In this document: one piece after another, positions 17,895-25,917 of the stretch
Layout of the letters: every line of letters starts with the position of its first letter
Position numbering within the stretch: the stretch's first letter is position 1
Assembly: GCA_013373425.1 (NCBI GenBank)
Contig: JABXHW010000042.1
Location: 1-39,214 of the forward strand
Length of the DNA stretch: 39,214 bases
Reading direction: 5' to 3'
Source: Flavobacteriia bacterium
GTDB taxonomy: Bacteria; Bacteroidota; Bacteroidia; Flavobacteriales; Schleiferiaceae
Position numbers and translations under genes: made by a program
The notes under the pieces: generated by a model
What the model was told of the DNA's origin: nothing
What the model saw: only the letters and a program-made list of their open reading frames with translations
Database searches by the model: none

Positions 17895-18229
17895 TAGGCG
17901 ATGAACTTAAAGTAGATGAGGCAGGCTGCCGCCGCAAACGATCCAAGCAACACTCCTCGAGCTAGTCCGTCCCGCTTTAGTCGAAGACCAATACCGAAAA
18001 TGATGGAATTGAGAATCACCGAAATCATCAAGACATTGGAGATGAAAAAGTTGAATTCAACATTATTCATCGCGGTAAGGTCCAGCAGAGGATAGCGCTC
18101 TTTAAAAATTGAAGCCACGAATGCCGGGATGACGAGGGCGACTACAATGCCCACCCACTGTTCTTTGCGATTGCGCTTCAGAATGCGCAGCTCCTCGCGA
18201 GTAATCTGAGGTTTATTCGGCTTATTCAA
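17894..18229 (-). CDS. Small membrane protein, unknown function
   Basis: 111 residues. A charged, probably cytoplasmic N-terminus (ITREELRILKRNRKEQ) is followed by three hydrophobic segments at about 26-42, 60-80 and 90-108. No catalytic motif was seen and I do not recognise a named family. It overlaps surE by 8 bp and lpxB by 1 bp, so it is certainly expressed with them, and a link to envelope or lipid A biogenesis is possible but not shown. Confidence 0.75.
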   Translation of the reverse strand: MNKPNKPQITREELRILKRNRKEQWVGIVVALVIPAFVASIFKERYPLLDLTAMNNVEFNFFISNVLMISVILNSIIFGIGLRLKRDGLARGVLLGSFAAAACLIYFKFIA

Positions 18230-18998
18230 TGTCCCAACTATTCAATGATGAAATGGCGTGATGCGCCGTAAAGTCTGATGTAACGGGAACAATAGAGATG
18301 TAATTGTTCTCCAAAGCCCATTCGTCGGTATCCTCACCGTGATCGTAGTTCACAAACTTACCGGTCAACCAATAGTAGTTTCTATCTCGTGGATCCTTGC
18401 GCTCGTCGAATTCTTCTTCCCAATTTGCTCGAGCTTGGCGACAAACCTTCAATCCTTTGTAGCCATCTCCTTCGTTCTTCGGGATATTCACATTGAGGCA
18501 AACCCCTTGTGGAAGTCCATTCTGCAAAATCTCTTGAGCAATCTTTTTGATATACGGCGCTCCAGATTTAAAATCGGCGTCCCATGCATAGTCGCAAAGC
18601 GAGAACCCTACTGAAGGAATGGATTCCAAAGCACCTTCCATTGCAGCCGACATGGTTCCTGAATAAATCACATTGATGGAAGAGTTCGACCCGTGATTGA
18701 TTCCTGACACCAACAAGTCTGGCTTTCTCGGCAGGATGACATTCACTGCCAGTTTGACACAGTCTACGGGCGTTCCCGAACACGCATATTCTGTTTGCGG
18801 GCCATCGTCGTGTTTCTGTGGATCACAGCGCAACGTTGAGTTGATGGTAATGGCGTGTCCCATGCCCGACTGTGGTGAATCTGGCGCTACGACTACAACT
18901 TCGCCAAGTTCATTCATGATATGAATCAGTGTGCGAATACCTGGTGCGGTTATACCGTCGTCGTTACAAACCAGAATCAAAGGGCGCTTGTCCGTCAT
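18222..18998 (-). CDS. surE: 5'/3'-nucleotidase SurE
   Basis: 258 residues from the chosen ATG (MTDKRPLILVCNDDG). SurE removes phosphate from nucleoside monophosphates and short polyphosphates. The metal-binding CNDDGITAPGI, the APDSPQSGMGHAIT loop, CSGTPVDCVKL and SGINHGSNSSINVIYSGTMSAAMEG are all present. An in-frame ATG at 19049 was rejected, because a TAGATTTG -7 element lies between the two starts and would leave a leader of only about 15 nt. It heads the surE / small membrane protein / lpxB / SpoIID-like / comEC run. Confidence 0.95.
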   Translation of the reverse strand: MTDKRPLILVCNDDGITAPGIRTLIHIMNELGEVVVVAPDSPQSGMGHAITINSTLRCDPQKHDDGPQTEYACSGTPVDCVKLAVNVILPRKPDLLVSGINHGSNSSINVIYSGTMSAAMEGALESIPSVGFSLCDYAWDADFKSGAPYIKKIAQEILQNGLPQGVCLNVNIPKNEGDGYKGLKVCRQARANWEEEFDERKDPRDRNYYWLTGKFVNYDHGEDTDEWALENNYISIVPVTSDFTAHHAISSLNSWDIE

Positions 18999-19015
18999 AG
19001 TTGTAAAATATGTTA

Positions 19016-19051
19016 CAAATCTACCGAACACATAAGAATAGGTCGGCACAA
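19016..19051 (-). promoter_or_regulatory. Probable promoter of the surE-lpxB-comEC run
   Basis: The minus strand has TAGATTTG (19023-19016), a full TAnnTTTG match, with a TTG at 19051-19049. The 25-base spacing is a little long, so the -33 assignment is tentative. Confidence 0.5.
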
Positions 19052-19095
19052 GAATTGTAATTTTAGAATCGACTTAAAAATATGACACTTAAAAC

Positions 19096-19782
19096 ATGGA
19101 ATGGTTAATATTATTTATCGTTCTAATGATTGTTTCGGCAGTCGTACAGAATAGATTACGCTCAAAATTTGAAGAATACTCGAAGGTACCGGTTGAAGCC
19201 GGCTTGACGGGGCGTGAAGTGGCTGAGAAGATGCTTCGCGACAGTCACATTCACGATGTGAAGGTGGTATCCGTTCCAGGTCAGTTGACCGACCACTACA
19301 ACCCTAGAGAAAAGACAGTGAACTTGAGTCCGGATGTATTTAACGGACGCTCAGTTGCGGCGGCGGCAGTTGCGGCACACGAATGTGGTCACGCCGTTCA
19401 GCACGCTACCTCTTATGCTTGGCTCAATATGCGAAGTGTTTTGGTTCCTATGGTGAACGCCAGCTCAAGGTTGATGAACATCCTAGTTATCATGATGATT
19501 TTCGGAGTGGCAACGAGCTTCATGCCTTGGACTACAGGTGTTTGGATTTTAGTTGCAGCTCAAGCGGTGATCACACTCTTTGCATTAGTTACACTACCCG
19601 TTGAATACGACGCATCAAGCCGTGCTTTAGTGTGGCTGCGCGATGCAGGAATCACTTCGTATCACACACAAGAGAAAGCAGAGGATGCTTTGAAGTGGGC
19701 CGCTCGTACTTACTTGGTGAGCGCGTTAGCAGCAGTGGCAACACTGATGTACTGGTTGTCGATGGTTATGGGCCGAGACTAA
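19096..19782 (+). CDS. YugP-like membrane zinc metallopeptidase
   Basis: 228 residues. One N-terminal membrane helix, a cytoplasmic or periplasmic catalytic segment with HECGH (His95, Glu96, His99; zinc ligands and base), then two or three helices and a C-terminal helix. The motif RSVAAAAVAAHECGHAVQH and the later ALVTLPVEYDASSRAL are typical of the neutral zinc metallopeptidase (YugP/DUF) family. The substrate is unknown; a role in membrane-protein quality control is inferred from the fold and from the SPFH gene next door. It is divergent from surE. A terminator follows. Confidence 0.88.
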   Translation: MEWLILFIVLMIVSAVVQNRLRSKFEEYSKVPVEAGLTGREVAEKMLRDSHIHDVKVVSVPGQLTDHYNPREKTVNLSPDVFNGRSVAAAAVAAHECGHAVQHATSYAWLNMRSVLVPMVNASSRLMNILVIMMIFGVATSFMPWTTGVWILVAAQAVITLFALVTLPVEYDASSRALVWLRDAGITSYHTQEKAEDALKWAARTYLVSALAAVATLMYWLSMVMGRD

Positions 19783-19801
19783 CCCAACAAAAGATTGAAA
19801 G

Positions 19802-19833
19802 AAATCCTGGCCTCAGCGTCAGGATTTTTTTTT
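19802..19833 (+). terminator. Intrinsic terminator after the YugP-like gene
   Basis: AAATCCTG (19802-19809), ten-base loop, CAGGATTT (19820-19827) followed by a run of T. It separates the metallopeptidase from the SPFH gene. Confidence 0.9.
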
Positions 19834-19900
19834 GCCCCTACCTCAGAATCCCTCTTGCGGTTCGTATCTTCATACCTCAACAATTTATACTCTCATTATC

Positions 19901-20842
19901 ATGGACGAACTTCCATTCAATCCATTCTTGGTGGTCGGCGGGGTTGTACTCGTTTTGATCATCCTTTCCGGTTTCTTTATCGTAAAGCAGCAACAGGCGG
20001 CTTTGGTAGAGCGACTCGGTAAATTCCACAGCATTAGAAATCCTGGCTTTCATTTCAGAATTCCTTTGGTTGATAGAATCTCAGGTCGTGTTTCTTTGAG
20101 AATTCAACAGCTCGATGTAATGGTAGAAACCAAAACGAAGGACGACGTATTCATTCGTATGAAGGTTTCCGTGCAGTACCTCATTTTGGTGAACGGTATC
20201 TATGATGCCTTCTACAAGCTTCAGTCGCCACACGATCAGATTACATCCTATGTATTTGATGTGGTGCGTGCTGAAGTTCCGCGTTTGCGTTTGGACGATG
20301 TTTTCTTAAAGAAAGATGATATCGCAATTGCCGTGAAACGCGAGCTACAAGAAGCAATGAACGAATACGGTTACGACATCATCAAGGCATTGGTGACTGA
20401 CATAGATCCTGCCGAACAAGTGAAACAAGCGATGAACCGAATCAATGCAGCTGAACGTGAAAAGGTTGCTGCAGAATACGACGGGGAAGCAGAACGTATC
20501 CGCATCGTTGCAAAAGCAGCTGCAGAGGCTGAATCCAAGCGCCTTCAAGGTCAGGGTATCGCCGATCAGCGTCGCGAGATTGCACGCGGTCTGGAAGAGT
20601 CGGTTGAAGTATTGAACAAAGTGGGCATCAACTCCCAAGAAGCTTCATCACTCATCGTAATCACCCAGCACTACGACACACTCAGTGCCGTAAGTGAAAA
20701 CAGCCGAAGCAGCTTGATACTTCTTCCAAACAACCCATCAGCCGCGAGCGATATGCTCAACACAACCACGGCTTCCTTCATTGCTGCCAATGAGATTGGT
20801 GAGTTGAATAAAGGAAACTTGGGGCCGGAGGAGAAGAAGTAG
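19901..20842 (+). CDS. SPFH/band-7 domain protein
   Basis: 313 residues from the ATG at 19901; an in-frame start at 19832 was rejected because it lies in the T-run of the preceding terminator. One N-terminal membrane helix (VVGGVVLVLIILSGFFIV) is followed by the band-7 domain (about 25-200: QQAALVERLGKFHSIRNPGFHFRIP) and a charged coiled-coil (AAEREKVAAEYDGEAERIRIVAKAAAEAESK). It resembles the stomatin/HIR-like group, which form oligomeric membrane scaffolds and often partner proteases. The role here is inference. A heptad repeat begins exactly at its stop codon. Confidence 0.9.
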   Translation: MDELPFNPFLVVGGVVLVLIILSGFFIVKQQQAALVERLGKFHSIRNPGFHFRIPLVDRISGRVSLRIQQLDVMVETKTKDDVFIRMKVSVQYLILVNGIYDAFYKLQSPHDQITSYVFDVVRAEVPRLRLDDVFLKKDDIAIAVKRELQEAMNEYGYDIIKALVTDIDPAEQVKQAMNRINAAEREKVAAEYDGEAERIRIVAKAAAEAESKRLQGQGIADQRREIARGLEESVEVLNKVGINSQEASSLIVITQHYDTLSAVSENSRSSLILLPNNPSAASDMLNTTTASFIAANEIGELNKGNLGPEEKK

Positions 20843-20957
20843 GTACTGGGTACTGGGTACTGGGTACTGGGTACAAACTTACACGAGTAGGGGTAATCTC
20901 GACTGAAGGGGTGAGTTTGATTTGAACAAATACTGGATACTGGATACTCAATACTGG
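20842..20957 (+). repeat. Dispersed intergenic repeat, copy 2 (heptads, core, heptads)
   Basis: The left array has four perfect GGTACTG heptads plus GGTAC (20842-20874), starting at the last base of the SPFH stop codon. The core (20871-20930) has CAAACT (20874-20879) and AGTTTG (20914-20919) as inverted ends with CGAG/CTCG inside. The right array of TACTGGA, TACTGGA, TACTCAA, TACTGG ends at 20957. The core and right array match copy 1 at 9248-9333. Confidence 0.88.
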
Positions 20958-20985
20958 CGCTACGCGCGCACGTCCCCACAAACAA

Positions 20986-21025
20986 CAAACCCCTCACGCG
21001 CAGAAATGCCATGAGGGGTTTTCTT
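20986..21025. terminator. Bidirectional terminator between SPFH gene and sulP-type gene
   Basis: AACCCCTCA (20988-20996) and TGAGGGGTT (21012-21020) form a 9-bp stem with a 15-base loop. T-rich sequence follows on the plus strand and a mixed T/G run (GTTTGTTGTTTG) on the minus strand, so it could serve both convergent genes. Confidence 0.85.
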
Positions 21026-21040
21026 ATTTGGGACTTACCA

Positions 21041-22597
21041 TTAGTTCACGTAATAGTCCTCTTTCTTCGGAATATTCTTCAATTCTAGCTTAATGTCTCG
21101 CTCTTCGACGACACCTTGGAAGTTGTAGATGACCTCAGCGGCATCGTAATCGATGTCCTTGGTGTAGGTTCCATCTATCACCACGTGAGCTCCATGAGGA
21201 ATCTTATCCAATCTCAATTGAAGCTTCGCCTTATTGAGGAATGAAACGTGCTCAGAAAGCTTGATATGAATCGTTTTCACCCCTGTTTCATGCTCGCCTT
21301 CTTCATCGGATTGTGTCGTAACGATGTAGTTAGAACGAAGGATGAAGAAAATACCCACGATCAAACCTATGATAACCCCATAAAGCAGGTTGCTGAATAG
21401 AATCGCCAAGATGGTTACGATGAATGGGATGAATCGATTCCAACCGAGTTTGTATTGTTCTTTATAAAGTGATGGACGAGTTAGCTTATAACCTACCATC
21501 AAAAGAATGGCTGCCAAAGAGGCCATTGGAATCAAATTGATAATAAAAGGAATTAATACAACGGTGATAAGCAATAACAAACCGTGATAAACAGCAGACA
21601 TTTTAGACTGAGCCTTTGCCTCGAGGTTAGCCGTACTTCGAACGATTACGGCTGTAATTGGGAGTCCGCCGACCAACCCGCTCAGCGCATTTCCTATGCC
21701 TTGTGCGCGAAGCTCCGTGTTTTGAGGAGTCCGACGCTTATGTGGATCCAATTTATCCACCGCTTCAATACTCAAGAGTGTTTCTAGGGATGCCACCAGG
21801 GCCAAGGTCACGGCCACCTCATACACTTTAAAGTTACCAAGTGCACTAAAATCGGGCGTTCTCAACTCACTTTGAAATTGATCCCAACTTTCAAAAATGG
21901 GAACGTTTACCAAGTGTTTGCCGGTCACAATTAAATCTGGACTAGACATTTTGAAAATTTCATTGATTAATGCACCAATGACTACAGCGAGAACAGCACC
22001 AGGGATTTTACCCAATACTTTGTGTTTCTTGATAGTGCCACTTGCCCATAAAATCAATAGAGCCAAACAGATGAATCCAATAATGATGGGCCCCATCTGC
22101 GGATCTTCAAATGGCTTAAACAGACCAGTGAATGTATTTTCACCATCGGGCTGGATAAAGGATATCTCTCCCATCGGATCATCATCATAACCAAACATGT
22201 GTTGAACCTGCTTCAAAATCAAGATCAAACCGATAGCGGCTAGCATTCCCTTGATTACCGACGATGGGAAAAAGTGACCGATGATTCCGGCGCGAATCAA
22301 TCCCAATAGGAGCTGCATTAAACCAGCAACGAAAACGGCAAGTAAGAAGGTCTCATAGCCCAAATCGAGAATAGCCGCACTCACAATTGTTACCAAACCT
22401 GCAGCCGGACCACTCACGCTCAAGTGAGATTTAGACAGCGAACCAATCACGATACCACCGATGATACCGGAGATCAAGCCTGCAAACGGCGATGCTCCAG
22501 ATGCAACTGCAATACCTAAACAGAGGGGAAGGGCGACTAGAAATACAACAATAGAAGCAGGAAAATCCTGCTTAAAATGTTTTAGATACTTAAACAT
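21041..22597 (-). CDS. SulP-family anion transporter
   Basis: 518 residues. About 12-14 membrane helices starting QDFPASIVVFLVALPLCLGIAVASGA, with the SulP signature around SVSGPAAGLVTIV and a second around AQGIGNALSGLVGGLPITAVIVRSTANL. A short C-terminal STAS domain lies at about 440-510 (IHIKLSEHVSFLNKAKL...VVIDGTYTKDIDYDA). Family members carry sulfate, bicarbonate or other anions; the substrate cannot be read from sequence, and no carbonic anhydrase or sulfate gene is adjacent to guide it. Confidence 0.92.
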   Translation of the reverse strand: MFKYLKHFKQDFPASIVVFLVALPLCLGIAVASGASPFAGLISGIIGGIVIGSLSKSHLSVSGPAAGLVTIVSAAILDLGYETFLLAVFVAGLMQLLLGLIRAGIIGHFFPSSVIKGMLAAIGLILILKQVQHMFGYDDDPMGEISFIQPDGENTFTGLFKPFEDPQMGPIIIGFICLALLILWASGTIKKHKVLGKIPGAVLAVVIGALINEIFKMSSPDLIVTGKHLVNVPIFESWDQFQSELRTPDFSALGNFKVYEVAVTLALVASLETLLSIEAVDKLDPHKRRTPQNTELRAQGIGNALSGLVGGLPITAVIVRSTANLEAKAQSKMSAVYHGLLLLITVVLIPFIINLIPMASLAAILLMVGYKLTRPSLYKEQYKLGWNRFIPFIVTILAILFSNLLYGVIIGLIVGIFFILRSNYIVTTQSDEEGEHETGVKTIHIKLSEHVSFLNKAKLQLRLDKIPHGAHVVIDGTYTKDIDYDAAEVIYNFQGVVEERDIKLELKNIPKKEDYYVN

Positions 22598-22715
22598 AAG
22601 CGAATTAGGATGTGTGGTTTTTCAGGATGTCGGAACCTGTAAGATATAGAATCCTTCCCGATTCAGAGTGCCCTCTCGAACATATTAATAGGCCTTGTCT
22701 TAGCGACATTCCCAA

Positions 22716-22746
22716 TAAAAAAGGGCAACCCAAGCGGGCTGCCCAT
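22716..22746 (-). terminator. Intrinsic terminator of the large T9SS gene
   Basis: On the minus strand GGGCAGCCC-GCTT-GGGTTGCCC forms a stem followed by TTTTTTATT. It lies 24 bases past the stop of the gene that ends at 22770. Confidence 0.88.
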
Positions 22747-22769
22747 TTCATTTCACTTCTATTCTGGCT

Positions 22770-25064
22770 CTATCGAAGAATCTGAATTTTTTCAGTCTGT
22801 TCTCCTATTCGAATTAAATAGAACCCTGTATTCAATGCAGTGAGATTGAGCTCTTCACCTTCTAGTCTGCCCGTCACAAGCTCCCTTCCCATCAGGTCGA
22901 GAACAGACCATGAAGCACCTTCATCTGCGCCTTCAATCGTGATGAATCCTGTGGTCGGATTAGGATAGAGCTTCCAAGAAGAAACTTCAGCTTCTTCAAG
23001 TCCAACGCCCGGATAGGTACGAATGACAATCGGCATAAGCTGCGATGCACCTGGAATGCTTGTGCATCTTCTCATTCTCACATCTCCATAAACTGAATTG
23101 TTGATCACAGTATCGCCGGCGGGAATGATCTGAGTGCCAGAAGTCACCTCGAAAACAAATCGAAGTGTATCGAACGCTTGCCAGAGCAAGTTGGCACCTG
23201 ATCCGTTGTGAGGTAAATCGAATTCTACGGCCATTCCGTTCAAATCTTGTCCAACGCTAGTGAACTCTAAGTTACTACCGCGGTAAACGCGCATCTCCAT
23301 TGTTGAGTTAAGATTAATACCAGGAATAAGCACAGATTGTGGCCAGACGGTTAACGGACCGTCCTTCTCAACCAAATAGGAAATGGTATCTCCCGTTACA
23401 AGTTGAGCCGTATCGTTGACGAAAGAGCCTCTGTTGAAGATCGAGAGAAGCGATTGTGGCATATCCACGCCTACGATGTTACTTGATCTCTGACATGATG
23501 TAGCTAAATAAGTAGAGCGCCCTTGATACAGTCCCCATGGAGCCCCGGTAAGGATTCCATTCGACTGATTCGGTACTCTCACCCCAAAGTGGTACCATTC
23601 GAAGTTGTTCCAATCATTTCCGTTTTGTACAGTAATATCTCCAGTCGTAGTAGAAATCGCCGGTCGAGGGATGGCGATGACTTCTATGAAGACTCGGTGA
23701 GTGACATAACCATCCACATGATATTCCAGTAGGGTATCATTCAGAAGAACTGTGGTGCAACCCGTTGTTGGTCCGCATACTACTAAGTTGTTCGGTGACC
23801 AATTGGGTACAGTGCCTGCCACAAGTGGAACGGGTAACGTTACAACTTCACCCATGCATCCACGGATTGTATCTGTGGGGATAACTGGATCGTTCGTGGT
23901 TACATCAATCACAATCATCTTCCTTGCTGGAGGACAAGCATCATTTTCCAGATAAACTGTTGTTCGATTATGCGATGGCGAAAGACTATCAGGTGCCCAA
24001 ACGTATTCAAAATCAATTTGAGGTAAGAAGGTTGGATTGTTGAATCCTTGCTTCGGCTGCACGGTAGGAACTGAAGGACCGGATGCGGATGAGGCACTGG
24101 TAAAGCCTATTCCTACACCGCCCGTTGTGGCTGCCCGTAAATCGATTCTAAGGGTGTCGCCATGAAGCACGTGAGCATTGATATACACTGCTGACGTGTC
24201 CACAGTCATACTCGAAGAACTTCCACCCAGAACCTGAACATCTACAGTTGTACTCCCCGGCCAAGATGTGAAGGCGATAAATCCTCTGTCCCATCTCACC
24301 ACACTCGACAATTGACCGTTGTAATGAGATCGAGCTTCTTGTGTAATGAAATAGCGCGTACCAGAAGTTAGGCCAGAAGATTTCACATTCCCAACATTTG
24401 CATCGTAATTGGTCATTGGAACAGGTGCGCTACCTGAAAGTGGGGCAACATATGGAATAGGACCTGAAAGACTTCTGGAACTCACCAAACTAGAAGATGT
24501 TGAATCTGATTGAGGATGATAGAATGGCATCAACATTTCGACATTAGTGCCGGCCGCTCTATAATCGCCTCCAATAAAAGTGGTTTGAACACTAGAACGT
24601 GGATATCCCGCTGCATGCATTTCAACACCAACTATTCCAGGAAGATGTGTGGTACCGACATCCAAGTTGCTCGTAGGAGCGTAGCGCTCACCCGTCAGAT
24701 CAAACTCAAACACGTGTGGGGTTCCTGCAGATGGCTTAGCAATGGTTTGAGGGTTGGTTCTCAATACCACTAGGAAAGTTCGGGAGAAAGAACTCCCACT
24801 CACAAAGCAAGGCCCCGCTCCGGCACAAGTGCTGTCGAGCGCGATTATGGTATCCACGAAAAGGGTAGTCCCGTCTACAAGGGAGAGATTCCCCCATGAA
24901 ACGGCACTATCTTGACAATTCACTGTGAGTTGAACCTGAAATACGAATTGATTATTGCCAACATATTCATACGTCAATGAGGCGCCAGTGATACTCCTGT
25001 GGGATGCAAAAGTAAAGGTGGACAATACCATCAAGGCGCTAAGTAAAGCGAGTCTAGCTTTCAT
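22770..25064 (-). CDS. Large T9SS-secreted surface protein
   Basis: 764 residues with a signal peptide (MKARLALLSALMVLSTFTFA). The mature start SHRSITGASLTYEYVGNN, followed by VNCQDS, resembles the 'SHIxGGEITYxCLGNNQY' N-terminal module common in Bacteroidota adhesin-like and gliding-associated secreted proteins. The middle is beta-rich with Ser/Thr-rich linkers and a few Cys pairs. The tail is a type A T9SS sorting domain (WKLYPNPTTGFITIEG, VLDLMGREL, NTGFYLIRIG). Its ligand is unknown. A TAGCTTTG -7 element lies 22 bases before the start. Confidence 0.85.
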   Translation of the reverse strand: MKARLALLSALMVLSTFTFASHRSITGASLTYEYVGNNQFVFQVQLTVNCQDSAVSWGNLSLVDGTTLFVDTIIALDSTCAGAGPCFVSGSSFSRTFLVVLRTNPQTIAKPSAGTPHVFEFDLTGERYAPTSNLDVGTTHLPGIVGVEMHAAGYPRSSVQTTFIGGDYRAAGTNVEMLMPFYHPQSDSTSSSLVSSRSLSGPIPYVAPLSGSAPVPMTNYDANVGNVKSSGLTSGTRYFITQEARSHYNGQLSSVVRWDRGFIAFTSWPGSTTVDVQVLGGSSSSMTVDTSAVYINAHVLHGDTLRIDLRAATTGGVGIGFTSASSASGPSVPTVQPKQGFNNPTFLPQIDFEYVWAPDSLSPSHNRTTVYLENDACPPARKMIVIDVTTNDPVIPTDTIRGCMGEVVTLPVPLVAGTVPNWSPNNLVVCGPTTGCTTVLLNDTLLEYHVDGYVTHRVFIEVIAIPRPAISTTTGDITVQNGNDWNNFEWYHFGVRVPNQSNGILTGAPWGLYQGRSTYLATSCQRSSNIVGVDMPQSLLSIFNRGSFVNDTAQLVTGDTISYLVEKDGPLTVWPQSVLIPGINLNSTMEMRVYRGSNLEFTSVGQDLNGMAVEFDLPHNGSGANLLWQAFDTLRFVFEVTSGTQIIPAGDTVINNSVYGDVRMRRCTSIPGASQLMPIVIRTYPGVGLEEAEVSSWKLYPNPTTGFITIEGADEGASWSVLDLMGRELVTGRLEGEELNLTALNTGFYLIRIGEQTEKIQILR

Positions 25065-25086
25065 AAAGATGAATTTTGAGCGAAGT

Positions 25087-25094
25087 CAAAGCTA
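25087..25094 (-). promoter_or_regulatory. -7 element of the large T9SS gene
   Basis: TAGCTTTG on the minus strand is a full TAnnTTTG match, 22 bases upstream of the ATG. No TTG or TTTG was found at a usual distance, so only the -7 part is supported. Confidence 0.4.
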
Positions 25095-25173
25095 CTCAAC
25101 GAAGCCCAGTATTCGCGCTCTTCGATTACAAAATGATTGTGAGAATGATTTCAGTAAGTCTTCGAGGGTAAGA

Positions 25174-25908
25174 TTACTCACGATACCATGTCGCTTGCCT
25201 TAGCAGCAAGGGTTCATAAGGTTCAAATTGAAGCAATTTCAAGAACAGCGCATACAGCTTCGGATGTTCCTCTTTAAGTCGATCCGCTCTTTCCATCATT
25301 TCCTCAATAACGCAAGCAAAGAACTCATGCTCATTGGTCAAGGAATAAGGTCGAAGGAGTCTGCTGTTCTGAACTTCTGATGACTTCAGCATATGGGTCA
25401 AGTGCCTATTCACCAATTTCACAAATCGTTTATCCTCTCTGAAGCGATAGCCGGATTTGGAAATCATTAAGGCATGTGCGTACTCATGATAGAGCAAGTG
25501 CAACGCGTCATCTGGGTCTTCTATCCCTTCTTTCACCCTCTTCCAGTTCACGACAATCACCCCTCGCGGACTGGTCTCTCCATGAAAATATTGATTGCTT
25601 CCCTTCTTTCGGTATGCCCTTGGATACACAAAAATCTTATCGAAATTACCGGCGTGAAATCGTCTATACCCCATGGTTAGGATAACGGCAGGAGCCGCGA
25701 TAAGAAGTCGGTCTTCTCGCGTGAGTTCTACTCCCTTTTCAATCAGGTCCACCGATCGCATCAATGCACAGAGCCGCTTGTAGAAACGTCGTCGATCACT
25801 TGGACTCAAAAGACCCACAAAGGGATAGTGTACTTCAATTTCAAGTCGATCTGACGGACGAAAATTGCAAGGCCTAGAATATGGAGAGCTAAAGAGAAAG
25901 TTCAGCAT
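25174..25908 (-). CDS. MtfA-like zinc-dependent peptidase (M90)
   Basis: 244 residues. The HEYAH motif (His141, Glu142, His145) supplies two zinc ligands and the general base. The downstream NEHEFFACVIEEMMERADRLKEEHPKLYALFLKLLQF matches the family region in which the third ligand (a Glu) lies before the P-x-LY segment. In E. coli, MtfA binds the repressor Mlc and has aminopeptidase activity; the role here is unknown. The start is ten bases after the stop of the FAD oxidase gene, so the two are probably co-transcribed. Confidence 0.85.
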   Translation of the reverse strand: MLNFLFSSPYSRPCNFRPSDRLEIEVHYPFVGLLSPSDRRRFYKRLCALMRSVDLIEKGVELTREDRLLIAAPAVILTMGYRRFHAGNFDKIFVYPRAYRKKGSNQYFHGETSPRGVIVVNWKRVKEGIEDPDDALHLLYHEYAHALMISKSGYRFREDKRFVKLVNRHLTHMLKSSEVQNSRLLRPYSLTNEHEFFACVIEEMMERADRLKEEHPKLYALFLKLLQFEPYEPLLLRQATWYRE

Positions 25909-25917
25909 GCACTAAAG

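Noticed and set aside
18999-19049. Longer start for surE
   Set aside because: The -7 element TAGATTTG lies between this start and the family-consistent ATG.
20842-20957. CRISPR-like array
   Set aside because: The units are 7 bp without spacers and there are no cas genes.
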